Assembly: GCF_029689945.1 (NCBI RefSeq) | Contig: NZ_CP121451.1 | Location: 372,001 to 436,000, forward strand | Source of the DNA: Paenibacillus amylolyticus | GTDB taxonomy: Bacteria > Bacillota > Bacilli > Paenibacillales > Paenibacillaceae | Direction: 5' to 3' | Length of the DNA stretch: 64,000 nt | Part shown: positions 48,826 through 57,631 of the stretch, in pieces | Layout: the number at the start of each line of letters is the position of its first letter | How positions within the stretch are numbered: position 1 is the stretch's first letter | Translations under genes and position numbers: made by a program | The notes under the pieces: model-generated | Databases searched by the model: none | What the model saw: only the letters and a program-made list of their open reading frames with translations | What the model was told of the DNA's origin: nothing

Positions 48826-51407
48826 ATGTTAAGTCCGAACTCAACGTTCTACCCCCGTCCGCTCGGGGTTACCCCGGCGGCGTCCCTGCCCCAGTCCCGT
48901 CTGCTCCGCTGGAGACCAGTCGGCAACTCGTGGGCAATGAGCAACAGGATGCCTTTTATTTTCGTTCTCTGGAAGAGGCAGGCATCAAGTTAAACGCACC
49001 ACAAATCTCGGCAGTCCGTCACGGCAGAGGGCCCATTCTAACGCTCGCCGGAGCGGGATGCGGCAAAACAACGGTGCTGGCTGCAAGAGCAGGCTACCTT
49101 ATAGAGGTCAGCGGCGTACACGCAGGCAGTATCCTGCTGGTGACGTTCACCAACAAGGCTGCCACCGAGATGAAGGACCGCATCGCCGCATTGCCAGGCA
49201 TACGCCCGGCTGCCGCGAGAGCCGTGCAGGCTCGCACGTTCCACTCTTTTGCGCTGACATTGCTGCGTCATTATGGTGTGCAGGAAGAGATCTTTGGCGA
49301 GTCCCGAGCCCAGCACACGGTGCTGAAAATGCTTTTGCGCCAAAACGGCATGAGTGAAGCCTTCCAGCCGGAAAGCTTGCTGGCCATGCTGTCTGCATGG
49401 AAGATGCAAGGATCGGAAACAACCGACCTGCCTGAAAAATCACAGGAAGAACGCGATGCCAAGCGTGTTCTTCTGGGTTACGAAGCCTGGAAACAGGAGC
49501 GGGGCAAAATGGATTTTGATGATATTTTGCTGCGTGCTGCCGCCCTGCTTCGTGATCCTGCTGTGCTGGGGCCGCTTCAGAAGCGGTTTCAGTATATTAT
49601 GGTGGACGAGTTCCAGGATACCAACCATCTGCAATATGAAATTGTGCAAAAACTGGCTTCCGCCCACCGCAACCTGATGGTTGTCGGAGACGATGACCAG
49701 ACGATCTATACCTTTAATGGCGCACGCCAGGAATCGATTTTGGAATTCGATAAAGTATACCCCGGCGCACGCATTGTGACGCTGGATATCAATTATCGAA
49801 GTGATGCACGCATTCTGGGACTCGGCAGTGAACTGGTCGCCCGCAATAAACGCAGACGTGACAAACGGCTGCGTGCCGCCGGAAACCGCGGAGACGCGCC
49901 GCGCTTTGCCACCCCTTCCAATGCGGAGGAAGAAGCGGCCTGGGTCGTGAACCAGCTGTGCCAGCAGGTTGAAGAAGGGCAGCACACCTATCGGGATATT
50001 GCCATTCTTCATCGGACTGCCAGCAGCAGCCGGGCTGTATTTGAGCAGCTTGTGTTGAAAGATGTGCCTTTTGTACAGCATGGGGCTTCCCCGGTCTTCT
50101 ATGACCAGTCTCTCATCAGACCCCTGATGGATCATCTGCGTCTGTCCCTTGATCCACGCGCCATGGATGCTCTTCCCAGTGCACTGGGACCGCTCTATGT
50201 GTCAAGGGATGCCGGGCTGGAGTGGATTCAGCGCTGTGAACAACAACAGGCGAAGAAATATCCACTCATCCATCTGGTGAAATGGGACAAGCTGAAGCCG
50301 TTCCAGCAGGAACAGGTCAAGGAACGCATCAAGCTAATCAAATCACTGCACAAACTCAAACCCATCATCGCCATTCAGGAGATGCGCAGGCAGTTCTACG
50401 ACAAATATATGGAAAGTGGTGACCCCAGCATCTTCACCCATTATAAGGAAACGATGCTGGAAACCCTGGATGAATTCGAAGCTGCCGTCAAAAAATTCGA
50501 AACGGTGGAAGAGTTCATTCAATTCGCGGATGAGCTCTCCCGCAGACACCGTGAGATGGAATCGCTGCGCCGCGCACAGGACAGTGATGCCGTCCAACTG
50601 ATGACCATTCACCGGGCCAAAGGACTGGAGTTCCCTTGCGTGTATTGGATTGGAGCCAGTGAAGGCATTGTGCCTCACAGCACAGCACTTCGCCAGGATA
50701 TCCCCGAAGATCAGAAAGCTGCGCTTGCCGTGCAGCAGACAGATGCGGAGCTGGACATGGCACTGGAGGAAGAACGCCGGCTCGCCTACGTTGCCATCAC
50801 ACGGGCCAAGCAGTACTTGTATGTGACTTCGCCAGCGAGCCATCATGGAAAACCAGCGGATGTGTCTCGTTTCCTGCTTGAAGCCTTCGGCATGGAGGTT
50901 CTGGACAAACGCAAACCGCGTGAGGAGGGCCGGACGAACAACCAATCCTCATATGGAAAAGGAAATGCACCGTATGCCCGCTCAGGCTCAGGTACTCGTT
51001 CCGAAGGTCGGGATATGGCACAACGCCGCGCAATTAGCCATAGCGATCGTCGTGACTTCGAGGTCCACAACGAACGTGACGAGGATCGCTTCGGTGAACG
51101 GCGTGGCAGTGGTGAGATTCGCAACCATAAGGCGTTCAGCACCACTGGTATACGTTCGACCGCTGCAAGTTCCTCCATTTCAAAGCCGCACACTTCGGGC
51201 TCAGGTCAAGCGGAACGTACGGAGACCGTTGCAGTCTGGAAATGCAGTTCGCCCACCTGTAAAGCGTGGCTAAGACAGAAACCGGCTGTGCCTTCTGCAA
51301 AAAAGACCAAGAAGGCTTCAGCCGGTCCACCCACCTGTCCCCTGTGTTCAGGATCGATGGAGGCGAGTACCCGTCAGGTTCCCGTCACGGGGAGATTTGG
51401 GAAATAA
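48826..51407 (+). CDS. UvrD/Rep-type superfamily 1 helicase with a C-terminal zinc ribbon (start region apparently frameshifted)
   Basis: The helicase motifs appear in order: Q motif LNAPQISAVRHGRGPILTLA, Walker A GAGCGKTT, Ia TFTNKAATEMKDRI, II DEFQDTN, III GDDDQTIYTFNGA, IV NYRSDARIL, V MTIHRAKGLEF and VI VAITRAKQYLYV. It unwinds DNA 3' to 5'. The last about 180 residues are unusual: a disordered, charged tail and four cysteines (CSSPTC, CPLC) forming a zinc ribbon. AGGTGG is 7 bases before the ATG at 48826 (MLSPNSTFYPRPLGV). One missing C in CCCC (48872-48875) would join it to the main frame; the ATG at 48819 is in frame but touches the ribosome site. Confidence 0.9.
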
Positions 51408-51437
51408 AATAACACGAGCGTAATAGCTCGTTTCAGG

Positions 51438-51476
51438 GCGCTTTTTGCTGTTTATTAACAGTAGAAGCGTCTTTTT
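51438..51476 (+). terminator. Terminator of the helicase gene
   Basis: GCGCTT..CTGTT / AACAG..AAGCGT stem followed by TTTTT. Confidence 0.7.
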
Positions 51477-51500
51477 CCATTTCAGAATGGGGGTTGGATT

Positions 51501-51869
51501 ATGCAGGACGGCAAACAACATCTGTATGTATCGGTAACTCATAACCTGATTGAACGAACCAAGAACGAATCTACACCCTTTGAGGTGTTGGTGGATGACG
51601 AACAGTTGGGCCGATTGAAGGATCTGATGAAGGTGCTGGAAGATGACGATGCCTATACGTTGCAACGGGCTCCGGTGCCCTACAAATCGGCAGATCATGA
51701 TGAGGCGACAGAGCAATTTTCGGATGGTATGACCTTGCTGTATACCTTTCTGTATGACCATGGCACGCCTGATTCCCGGCAGGCCATTGAGAGCATGAAC
51801 GTACTTCCGAGGCTGCAGGATACGGATTACGATGACCCAGGATACGAGAATTCACCACTCAATAAATGA
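51501..51869 (+). CDS. Hypothetical protein, 122 aa
   Basis: GGGGGTTGGATT precedes the ATG. The product is acidic and soluble: QDGKQHLYVSVTHNLIERTK, then EVLVDDEQLGRLKDLMKVLE and TEQFSDGMTLLYTFLYDHG. I recognise no family. It follows the helicase gene by 93 bases, with a terminator in between, and ends before a bidirectional terminator. The function is unknown. Confidence 0.65.
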   Translation: MQDGKQHLYVSVTHNLIERTKNESTPFEVLVDDEQLGRLKDLMKVLEDDDAYTLQRAPVPYKSADHDEATEQFSDGMTLLYTFLYDHGTPDSRQAIESMNVLPRLQDTDYDDPGYENSPLNK

Positions 51870-51883
51870 CTGGACAGAATGCC

Positions 51884-51929
51884 AAAAAGCATGCGTAGCC
51901 GCAGATCACGCGGATGACGCATGCTTTTG
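51884..51929. terminator. Bidirectional terminator
   Basis: AAAAAGCATGCGT / ACGCATGCTTTT stem, A/T tracts on both sides, between convergent genes. Confidence 0.85.
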
Positions 51930-51964
51930 TTATATATGAGGGACAACTGTGACGTGAAACGTGC

Positions 51965-53035
51965 TCAATCCAGACGAATCTCCTGGCCTTTCTCGGCGGA
52001 TTCGTAGATTCCGCACAGCATGCGTGTGGAAGCCACACCATCCGCAATTGGACTGATCGGCTCTGTCCCGTTCAGGCAGCAATCCACAAAGTGGTCGATC
52101 TGGTTCTGGAATGCACTATGAATATGAAGACCCGTATTGTCCGTCTGGGGTTCAATATTCAGGATGGTGTTATTTTTCTCCGTGACGATCAATGTCTCCG
52201 GCTCCAGTTCAAATCCACCGCGCTCGCCATATAATTTCACGGATGATTCATCTCCGCGTGCATGTAAGGTAAAGCTCACATCCACCGCCAGCGAAGCCCC
52301 GTTCTCAAACCGAATAAGTGCATTCGCCATATCTTCAACGTCATTCACAGCTGCGCTGTAGTCGGCTGCTTTGTAAAAAGAAAGATGTTCGATATGGGCA
52401 CGATTGCCCAGCTTCCGATACGTATTTCCACTGACCGAAACAGGCTTCGGGCGACCCATCAGATACCAGCACTGGTCAATGATATGTACGCCTAGGTCAA
52501 TCAGAGGACCTCCGCCGGAACGGCTTTTGTCAGCAAACCAACCGCCTGGATTACCGTGGCGCCGCAGAATGGAAGCTTTGGCATAATACAGTTCACCAAA
52601 TTCCCCGGCATCAATGAATCTGCGCATCATCTGCATATTGTTGTCATACCGCCGCACAAATCCAACGATAAAGGTACGTCCGCTCTTCTTCACCGCTTCT
52701 TCAATCCGCAGCGCATCTTCCACATTGGTTGCCACCGGTTTCTCCAGTAGCACATGCTTGCCTGCCTCCAGTGCAGCAATGGCGAATTCCGCGTGTGTAT
52801 TGTTCCAGGTACAGATACTGACAGCATCCACATGCGGGTCCTCCAGCATCTCCCGATAATCGGTGTACACGGATTGGGCATCATACTTCTGCGCTGCAGC
52901 TTTGGCCCGCTCCTCATTCAGATCACAGATGGCATAGATGACCGCATCCTCGTTCTTGGCATAACATCTCATATGAAGATCCGAAATGGATCCTGTACCG
53001 ATCATTCCAATGTGCAGCATTTGTCTCGTGCTCAT
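51965..53035 (-). CDS. Gfo/Idh/MocA-family oxidoreductase
   Basis: A 356-residue NAD(P)-dependent dehydrogenase. The Rossmann half contains HIGMIGTGSISDLHMR, YAICDLNEERAKAAAQKYD, the dinucleotide segment SICTWNNTHAEFAIAALEAG and the hallmark LLEKPVATN. The C-terminal half has GGPLIDLGVHIIDQCWYLMG, which carries the catalytic lysine/histidine pair of the family. Members oxidise sugars or inositols. The start is the ATG at 53035, 6 bases after GGGAGGAC; a longer frame starts at 53068. A GNAT gene lies 47 bases upstream on the same strand. Confidence 0.92.
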   Translation of the reverse strand: MSTRQMLHIGMIGTGSISDLHMRCYAKNEDAVIYAICDLNEERAKAAAQKYDAQSVYTDYREMLEDPHVDAVSICTWNNTHAEFAIAALEAGKHVLLEKPVATNVEDALRIEEAVKKSGRTFIVGFVRRYDNNMQMMRRFIDAGEFGELYYAKASILRRHGNPGGWFADKSRSGGGPLIDLGVHIIDQCWYLMGRPKPVSVSGNTYRKLGNRAHIEHLSFYKAADYSAAVNDVEDMANALIRFENGASLAVDVSFTLHARGDESSVKLYGERGGFELEPETLIVTEKNNTILNIEPQTDNTGLHIHSAFQNQIDHFVDCCLNGTEPISPIADGVASTRMLCGIYESAEKGQEIRLD

Positions 53036-53082
53036 CTTCGTCCTCCCTTCCTTTTCCACAACGTCCACAACATCACTATCGT

Positions 53083-53559
53083 CTAGTCTGCCCGCAGCAT
53101 GCCTTCGTAAATACCCGGCGTTGAATTTTCAATCTTCACAGCACCCAGCGTTCGGGCATAGAAATCCACAGGACCCGCTGATCCGATAATGGCATAACCG
53201 TAACCATCCGCCTTCATCGCATGCATACAAGCCAATAACAGGGCTGTACCTACACCTTTGCCCCGTGCATCCTGGCTCACGCCTGTCGGGCCGAAGAAGT
53301 TGCGGCATGTCGCTTCGTAACAGGCAAAACCAATCATTTTCCCATGCTCAACCGCAATGTAACAGGACACGGGCTGACGTGCAAAAGCAACCTCACATTC
53401 ATCTACCCAAGCCTGGCTAAAATGTGACCTCACCCAATCCAGTACAAGCTGCTTCTCTGGGGCAATGGCTCTTCGAATCACAATGGAGGATTCCTCCAGC
53501 GTTCTCAGGCCACTCTCTTGTTCTGGCAAACGATAGAGCGCAACCAACATATCACTCAT
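53083..53559 (-). CDS. GNAT-family N-acetyltransferase
   Basis: A 158-residue protein with IVIRRAIAPEKQLVLDWVRS, FACYEATCRNFFGPTGVSQD, the acetyl-CoA loop ARGKGVGTALLLACMHAM and GYGYAIIGSAGPVDFYART. These match a small GNAT family acting on amines or amino acids. GAGGAGG precedes the ATG at 53559. The next gene on the strand is the Gfo/Idh/MocA oxidoreductase, so the two may act on the same metabolite; the substrate is unknown. Confidence 0.9.
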   Translation of the reverse strand: MSDMLVALYRLPEQESGLRTLEESSIVIRRAIAPEKQLVLDWVRSHFSQAWVDECEVAFARQPVSCYIAVEHGKMIGFACYEATCRNFFGPTGVSQDARGKGVGTALLLACMHAMKADGYGYAIIGSAGPVDFYARTLGAVKIENSTPGIYEGMLRAD

Positions 53560-53807
53560 TTAATGCGTTCCTCCTCATACCTGAATGTGAAATAGGGGAA
53601 AGACTTGGCCACTACCTGAAATTAACCTAATTCTGCTGCGGATAACCTGCAATACAAGCGATATTTCAAATCTAAACTAACCTACCGCTTACATTCATTG
53701 CATGCCAACTGCAACACTGAGACGATCTGTCCCGTCTATTAACTTGAAGCGTGGCTTTAAGGAAGATTTTACCGCGAGATTACCAAGATTAGAAGGGATG
53801 AATATTG

Positions 53808-54878
53808 ATGAATAACAACATGAAAAAAGTAAGTGCCGTGATGGCCCTATCCATGGCATTGGGCGGCGGAGCCGCTTATGCAGCAACATTGGACAACACA
53901 CAACCAGTCCATCAAACATCCGTTTCAGCCGATAGTAACGCAGCTGCTGCCGTAAAGGTATCCGTGAATGGCGCATCCATCTCCGATGGTTATTGGAACA
54001 AGGATGGCAAGGTAGCCATGATCCCACTGCGTGATCTTACCGAAGCATTGGGTATTGAACTGGAATGGAATAAAGAAACCAAAACGGCAGAGCTGACTCG
54101 TGGCGCTCTATGGACACAGGTCATCACAGGCAAGGATCAGTATTCCGTGAATAAAATGCTGCTCACGTTGGGCACAGCGCCTGAAATCACAGGCGGAAAA
54201 CTGTATGTACCGGCTGCTTTTGCCGAAAAAGCACTGCATGGACAAGTGAACACAACAGGAAATCAGGTGACGATCTCTAGTGAGGAGGACGTGAAGACGG
54301 TTACTGAACGTGGTGTAATTACCAGCATCTCGAACCAGGATAAATATAAGTCCATCCAGATTGGCGGTGCAGGGTTGGATGGCATCGTGCTCAACCTGAG
54401 CGATGAGACGAAATTCATCTCCGTTGAGGGGAAAGAGATTGCACTGACGGATCTGGCCATCGGCATGAACGTGGAAGCTGAGCATTCCCTGATCACTACC
54501 CGCAGTCTGCCGCCACAAACGCCGACTTATAAAGTTACTGTACTGGATGCAGCTACAGCATCTGAGGCACAACCTGAAGAGGTGCTGGGTACAGCAGGTA
54601 CAATTGAAGATGTAAGAACTGCAGAAGGCCTGATCTCACAGATTGAGATCACAGGTACACGGTTAACAGAGACGGGTCCTGACCATGTGATCCTAAATAT
54701 CAATAAAGATACACTGCTCGTAAATCACGAAGGTGAGACGGTGAAAGCTGAAGAACTGACGAAAGGAACCAAAGTCATTGGGTTCTACAGCCCTGTGCTG
54801 ACACGTAGCCTGCCTCCAATCGGAACAGCTTGGAAAGTGGTTGTTGAAGCACCTGAAACCGTGCTGGAAGCGAAATAA
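53808..54878 (+). CDS. Secreted copper-amine-oxidase-N-terminal-domain protein with two repeats
   Basis: A 356-residue protein. The signal peptide is KKVSAVMALSMALGGGAAYA. A copper-amine-oxidase N1 module follows (about 45-150; VKVSVNGASISDGYWNKDGK, VAMIPLRDLTEALGIELEWN, KLYVPAAFAEKAL), then two similar repeats of about 80 residues, each ending in TRSLPP (TTRSLPPQTPTYKV and LTRSLPPIGTAWKV). Such modules are common in Paenibacillus wall proteins. No catalytic residues are seen; it probably binds the wall or matrix. AAGGG precedes the ATG at 53808. A very strong terminator follows. Confidence 0.82.
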   Translation: MNNNMKKVSAVMALSMALGGGAAYAATLDNTQPVHQTSVSADSNAAAAVKVSVNGASISDGYWNKDGKVAMIPLRDLTEALGIELEWNKETKTAELTRGALWTQVITGKDQYSVNKMLLTLGTAPEITGGKLYVPAAFAEKALHGQVNTTGNQVTISSEEDVKTVTERGVITSISNQDKYKSIQIGGAGLDGIVLNLSDETKFISVEGKEIALTDLAIGMNVEAEHSLITTRSLPPQTPTYKVTVLDAATASEAQPEEVLGTAGTIEDVRTAEGLISQIEITGTRLTETGPDHVILNINKDTLLVNHEGETVKAEELTKGTKVIGFYSPVLTRSLPPIGTAWKVVVEAPETVLEAK

Positions 54879-54934
54879 TACGGTTAGACGCGACTTGTTG
54901 AGCTTAGGCTCATGTTCTATGTTATTGCGGACGA

Positions 54935-55028
54935 CCGCGTATATCTCTTAGCGCGGTGTCATGAGTATGGAGTAGCATAATGACCAGTCATCCGCGTGTA
55001 TGTCCTCGCGCGCTTGTCATGAGTTTGG
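54935..55028. repeat. Imperfect direct repeat (two copies of about 36 bp)
   Basis: CCGCGT..TAT.TC.T.GCGCG...GTCATGAGT.TGG occurs at 54935-54970 and again at 54992-55028, 57 bases apart, with scattered mismatches. Confidence 0.6.
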
Positions 55029-55082
55029 CCGCATAAAAGAGCTCAGCCGTGCGGTTAGGCGGCGAAATCAATTCAAAAAAGA

Positions 55083-55125
55083 CCTTATCCGCTTGTCTCC
55101 TGACAAGCACGGATAAGGTTTTTTT
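55083..55125 (+). terminator. Strong terminator downstream of 53808 gene
   Basis: CCTTATCCGcTTGTC / GACAAgCaCGGATAAGG stem, TCCT loop, then TTTTTTT, which runs directly into the T/G-rich array. Confidence 0.9.
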
Positions 55126-55148
55126 GGTTTTAGGTTTTAGGGATCTTT

Positions 55149-55261
55149 GGGGGTTTGGGGTTTGGGGTTTGGGGTTTGGGGTTTGGGGTTTGGGGTTTGG
55201 GGTTTGGGGTTTGGGGTTTGGGGTTTGGGGTTTGGGGTTTGGGGTTTGGGGTTTGGGGTTT
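55149..55261 (+). repeat. Telomere-like (GGGGTTT)n tandem array
   Basis: One GGGGG run and then fifteen GGGG runs, each exactly 7 bases apart with TTT between, give 16 G-tracts on the plus strand. The preceding GGTTTTAGGTTTTAGGG is a degenerate heptad lead-in. Any four tracts could form an intramolecular G-quadruplex; the repeat is identical to the Bombus/insect-unlike but plant-like TTTGGGG class only in form, not origin. No protein is expected from it. Confidence 0.95.
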
Positions 55262-55348
55262 GGCTTTAAGTTTTGCGGAGCGTGCCTTCAAACTTGCTTC
55301 CAAGCGAAGCACACCTGAACTTGTCCGGAACAGGCATGTGCAACGTGC

Positions 55349-55460
55349 GTTGCATACGACGTGCACTGTATACGACATGCGCTGCATACGCGATACGCGT
55401 TGCATACGATACGCTTGCATACGATACGCGTTGCATACGATACGCTTGCATACGGAATGC
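55349..55460. repeat. Degenerate 15-18 bp tandem repeat, about seven units
   Basis: Consensus GTTGCATACGATACGC, units repeating seven times with variants such as GTTGCATACGACGTGC and TTGCATACGGAATGC. Units are unequal in length, unlike a CRISPR array. Confidence 0.8.
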
Positions 55461-55531
55461 ATGAGCAAGCGGTCGTAGCGCTAACGAATCCGAGGCATCT
55501 TATTCAGGGATTTGAAGCACCTGTAAAAACC

Positions 55532-55624
55532 TAAGGAATCCCAGACACGCTATATGTGAATAAATAGCTGTTTATAGCATTTTTATCAGAAAAATTCGAG
55601 AAATAACGTGTCTGATGTTCCTTA
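55532..55624. repeat. Long imperfect inverted repeat, possible interspersed element
   Basis: TAAGGAA..CAGACACG (55532-55549) is the inverse complement of CGTGTCTG..TTCCTTA (55607-55624), with 3-base internal loops and a 57-base AT-rich centre. A third related GACGTCCTGAGTTCCTTAG lies at 55657-55675. Confidence 0.7.
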
Positions 55625-55705
55625 CATTTTCAGAAGAGGACTTGAGGGCCGAATAAGACGTCCTGAGTTCCTTAGAAAATCTCACGATATGCGGGATTCG
55701 CTGAA

Positions 55706-56107
55706 TCAACCAACTTGGACTTCATCTTCAACAATCGCTTCTACTTCAATCTCAACCATCAACAAGGGATCAATGAGTGCGCTAACTTCAACCATGGTGG
55801 CTACAGGCTGAATCTGTCCAAAAAATTCACCGTGCGCCTTGCCAACTTCCTCCCACCTGGAGATATCCGTCACAAACATTCGGGTTCTCACCACATGCGA
55901 CATGTCAGCCCCCAACTCTTTCAGTGCATTCTCGATCGTCTGCAAAACGAACCTCGTCTGTGCATACGGATCACCTGCCCCAACGACTACACCATCTTGC
56001 ATCGCGGTTGTACCCGCCACTTCGATTCGATTCCCTACACGGATGGCACGGCAATATCCCACCAACGGTTCCCATGGGGAACCGGTAAATACCTGCTGTC
56101 TACTCAT
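55706..56107 (-). CDS. RidA/YjgF-family enamine/imine deaminase
   Basis: A 133-residue protein: FTGSPWEPLVGYCRAIRVGN, then VAGTTAMQDGVVVGAGDPYA, QTRFVLQTIENALKELGADM and VVRTRMFVTDISRWEEVGKA. The end ATMVEVSALIDPLLMVEIEV matches the RidA signature except that the usual arginine before P is replaced (P at ALIDPLLM). RidA hydrolyses reactive 2-aminoacrylate. Other members lack that activity, and the loss of the arginine (normally R105) makes the role here uncertain. It faces the repeat-rich region. Confidence 0.85.
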   Translation of the reverse strand: MSRQQVFTGSPWEPLVGYCRAIRVGNRIEVAGTTAMQDGVVVGAGDPYAQTRFVLQTIENALKELGADMSHVVRTRMFVTDISRWEEVGKAHGEFFGQIQPVATMVEVSALIDPLLMVEIEVEAIVEDEVQVG

Positions 56108-56283
56108 TTTTCTCGTCCCTCGCTTTGCTTTGGTTGTATGTATCTCATCTGATTAAGCATGAATTATATCAGTCCACTATCATCTCAGACAATAGAACAG
56201 ATTATAATCCTGTCTCATTGCAGCTTCAGCACACGGTGCCCTGCTTCATGACAGGTTGGTCAGCCAATAACATTTTTCACACA

Positions 56284-56343
56284 GAAAAAATCCCCTGAAT
56301 GACTGCTCATTGTTTGGATCAAGAGCGGTTTATTCGGGGATTT
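56284..56343 (-). terminator. Terminator of the VanY-type gene
   Basis: AAATCCCCGAAT / ATTCAGGGGATTT arms with GAGC/GCTC-like inner pairing and T6 on the minus strand. Confidence 0.8.
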
Positions 56344-56381
56344 CAGGAAAATTAGCGTTTTTTAAGGACGAAGCATCCAGA

Positions 56382-57353
56382 TTACAACTTGATATTCGCC
56401 TCATCGAAGTATTCTTCCAGGGTTAACCCACTCTTCGCCACATCCGGTGCCAAATCGGTACCGATGTACCGAATATGCCAAGGCTCATAGACGTAACCGG
56501 TTATATCTTCTTCACCTTGCAGATAACGGATGACGTATCCATATTCCGCAGCGTGTTCAGCGAGCCACTGGCCTTCCTTCGAGGTGCCAAATACCTCTTC
56601 CAGCACATTGCCCACACTCGGACTGGATACATCAATGGCAAGCCCGGTCTGATGTTCGCTTCGGCCTGGAACAGAGCTTACACGATCCGTGTATTCCTGA
56701 CCTTTGGTTTTGACATTGTTGTTGTAGATGGATACCTGACGCTGATATGAACGATAGCCTGACACCGCACGAAGCTCAATGCCGTCCGCCTTGGCACCTG
56801 CAAACAACTTCTCCAGTGCCTCGGCAGCTTCCTTGCGCATGTGTCGCTTCTCGTGAGGTCCGTCGAAGGAGAACGGCACATTCGGCTCCACCAGATCGTC
56901 CGGCTCATACCCTTCAGGCAGACTGCGTTGCTTGTTCACAATGACGGTCATGGACTGGGCATTGGTCACTACGGATTCTGCATCAATCGTCGTTTGCAGT
57001 GCACTGATGCTGCGTTTCTCCATCAAAGGATCTTCCGCTGAGGCTCCATTGCCATCGTCTGAAGAACCCTGTTCGCCAGCCGAAGCATTCCCGGACTCGC
57101 TATCTGTACCTTCACCGCTGTTGCCCGAAGATGATGTGTCATCACCGCCAGCATTGTCACCGTCCGACCCCTTATCTTCCGTAAAGTGAACGGTAGTGCC
57201 GTCCGATTCCTGTTGTGTGTTACCTGTTCCATTCGGGTTCTGACTCTCCTCTGTGCCCGAACCGTTCTGGCACGCGGCAAGCAATGCTCCGCATATCATC
57301 AATGATGACAGCATAACCACGATGCGGCGCTGTCTTCCTGTACGTGCTTTCAT
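56382..57353 (-). CDS. Lipoprotein D-alanyl-D-alanine carboxypeptidase (VanY/M15B type)
   Basis: A 323-residue exported lipoprotein. The signal ends at the lipobox ALLAAC-Q. A long acidic serine/glycine linker follows (about 25-105), and the M15B peptidase domain contains SGYRSYQRQ, SEHQTGLAID (zinc histidine and aspartate) and EPWHIRYIG (catalytic glutamate and zinc histidine). It trims the terminal D-Ala of cell-wall stem peptides outside the membrane. The linker probably spans the wall. No vancomycin-resistance genes are nearby, so it is a housekeeping-type enzyme. Confidence 0.93.
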   Translation of the reverse strand: MKARTGRQRRIVVMLSSLMICGALLAACQNGSGTEESQNPNGTGNTQQESDGTTVHFTEDKGSDGDNAGGDDTSSSGNSGEGTDSESGNASAGEQGSSDDGNGASAEDPLMEKRSISALQTTIDAESVVTNAQSMTVIVNKQRSLPEGYEPDDLVEPNVPFSFDGPHEKRHMRKEAAEALEKLFAGAKADGIELRAVSGYRSYQRQVSIYNNNVKTKGQEYTDRVSSVPGRSEHQTGLAIDVSSPSVGNVLEEVFGTSKEGQWLAEHAAEYGYVIRYLQGEEDITGYVYEPWHIRYIGTDLAPDVAKSGLTLEEYFDEANIKL

Positions 57354-57631
57354 GTAAAAACTCCTATCGCAATAATATAAATGTTGTTGTCTAGTTGTGT
57401 GCGTGTAATGTTCCCTGCGACAGTATACCTTAATTGGGAGCGAAGCTCCACCGGTAAAGACCTCCTTTAGAAGAGATCTTCATGAACATATACGGGTTGT
57501 ACAGCCTGTATGATCGTTTTTTGGACTTTTAGAGCAGCATTCCCGCGAAAATGAGATGAATTGAATCATGCAATATGCTGCAATACAAACAAGCAGAGGT
57601 GATCTGAGATCTCCCCGCTCTGATGGGTGCA

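Noticed and set aside
55349..55460. CRISPR array
   Set aside because: Units vary in length, there are no fixed-size unique spacers and no cas genes.
55049..55478. Open frames across the GGGGTTT array (GFGVWGL and PQTPNPK repeats)
   Set aside because: A 7-bp repeat keeps all frames open; there is no ribosome site and no folding domain, so they are repeat shadows.
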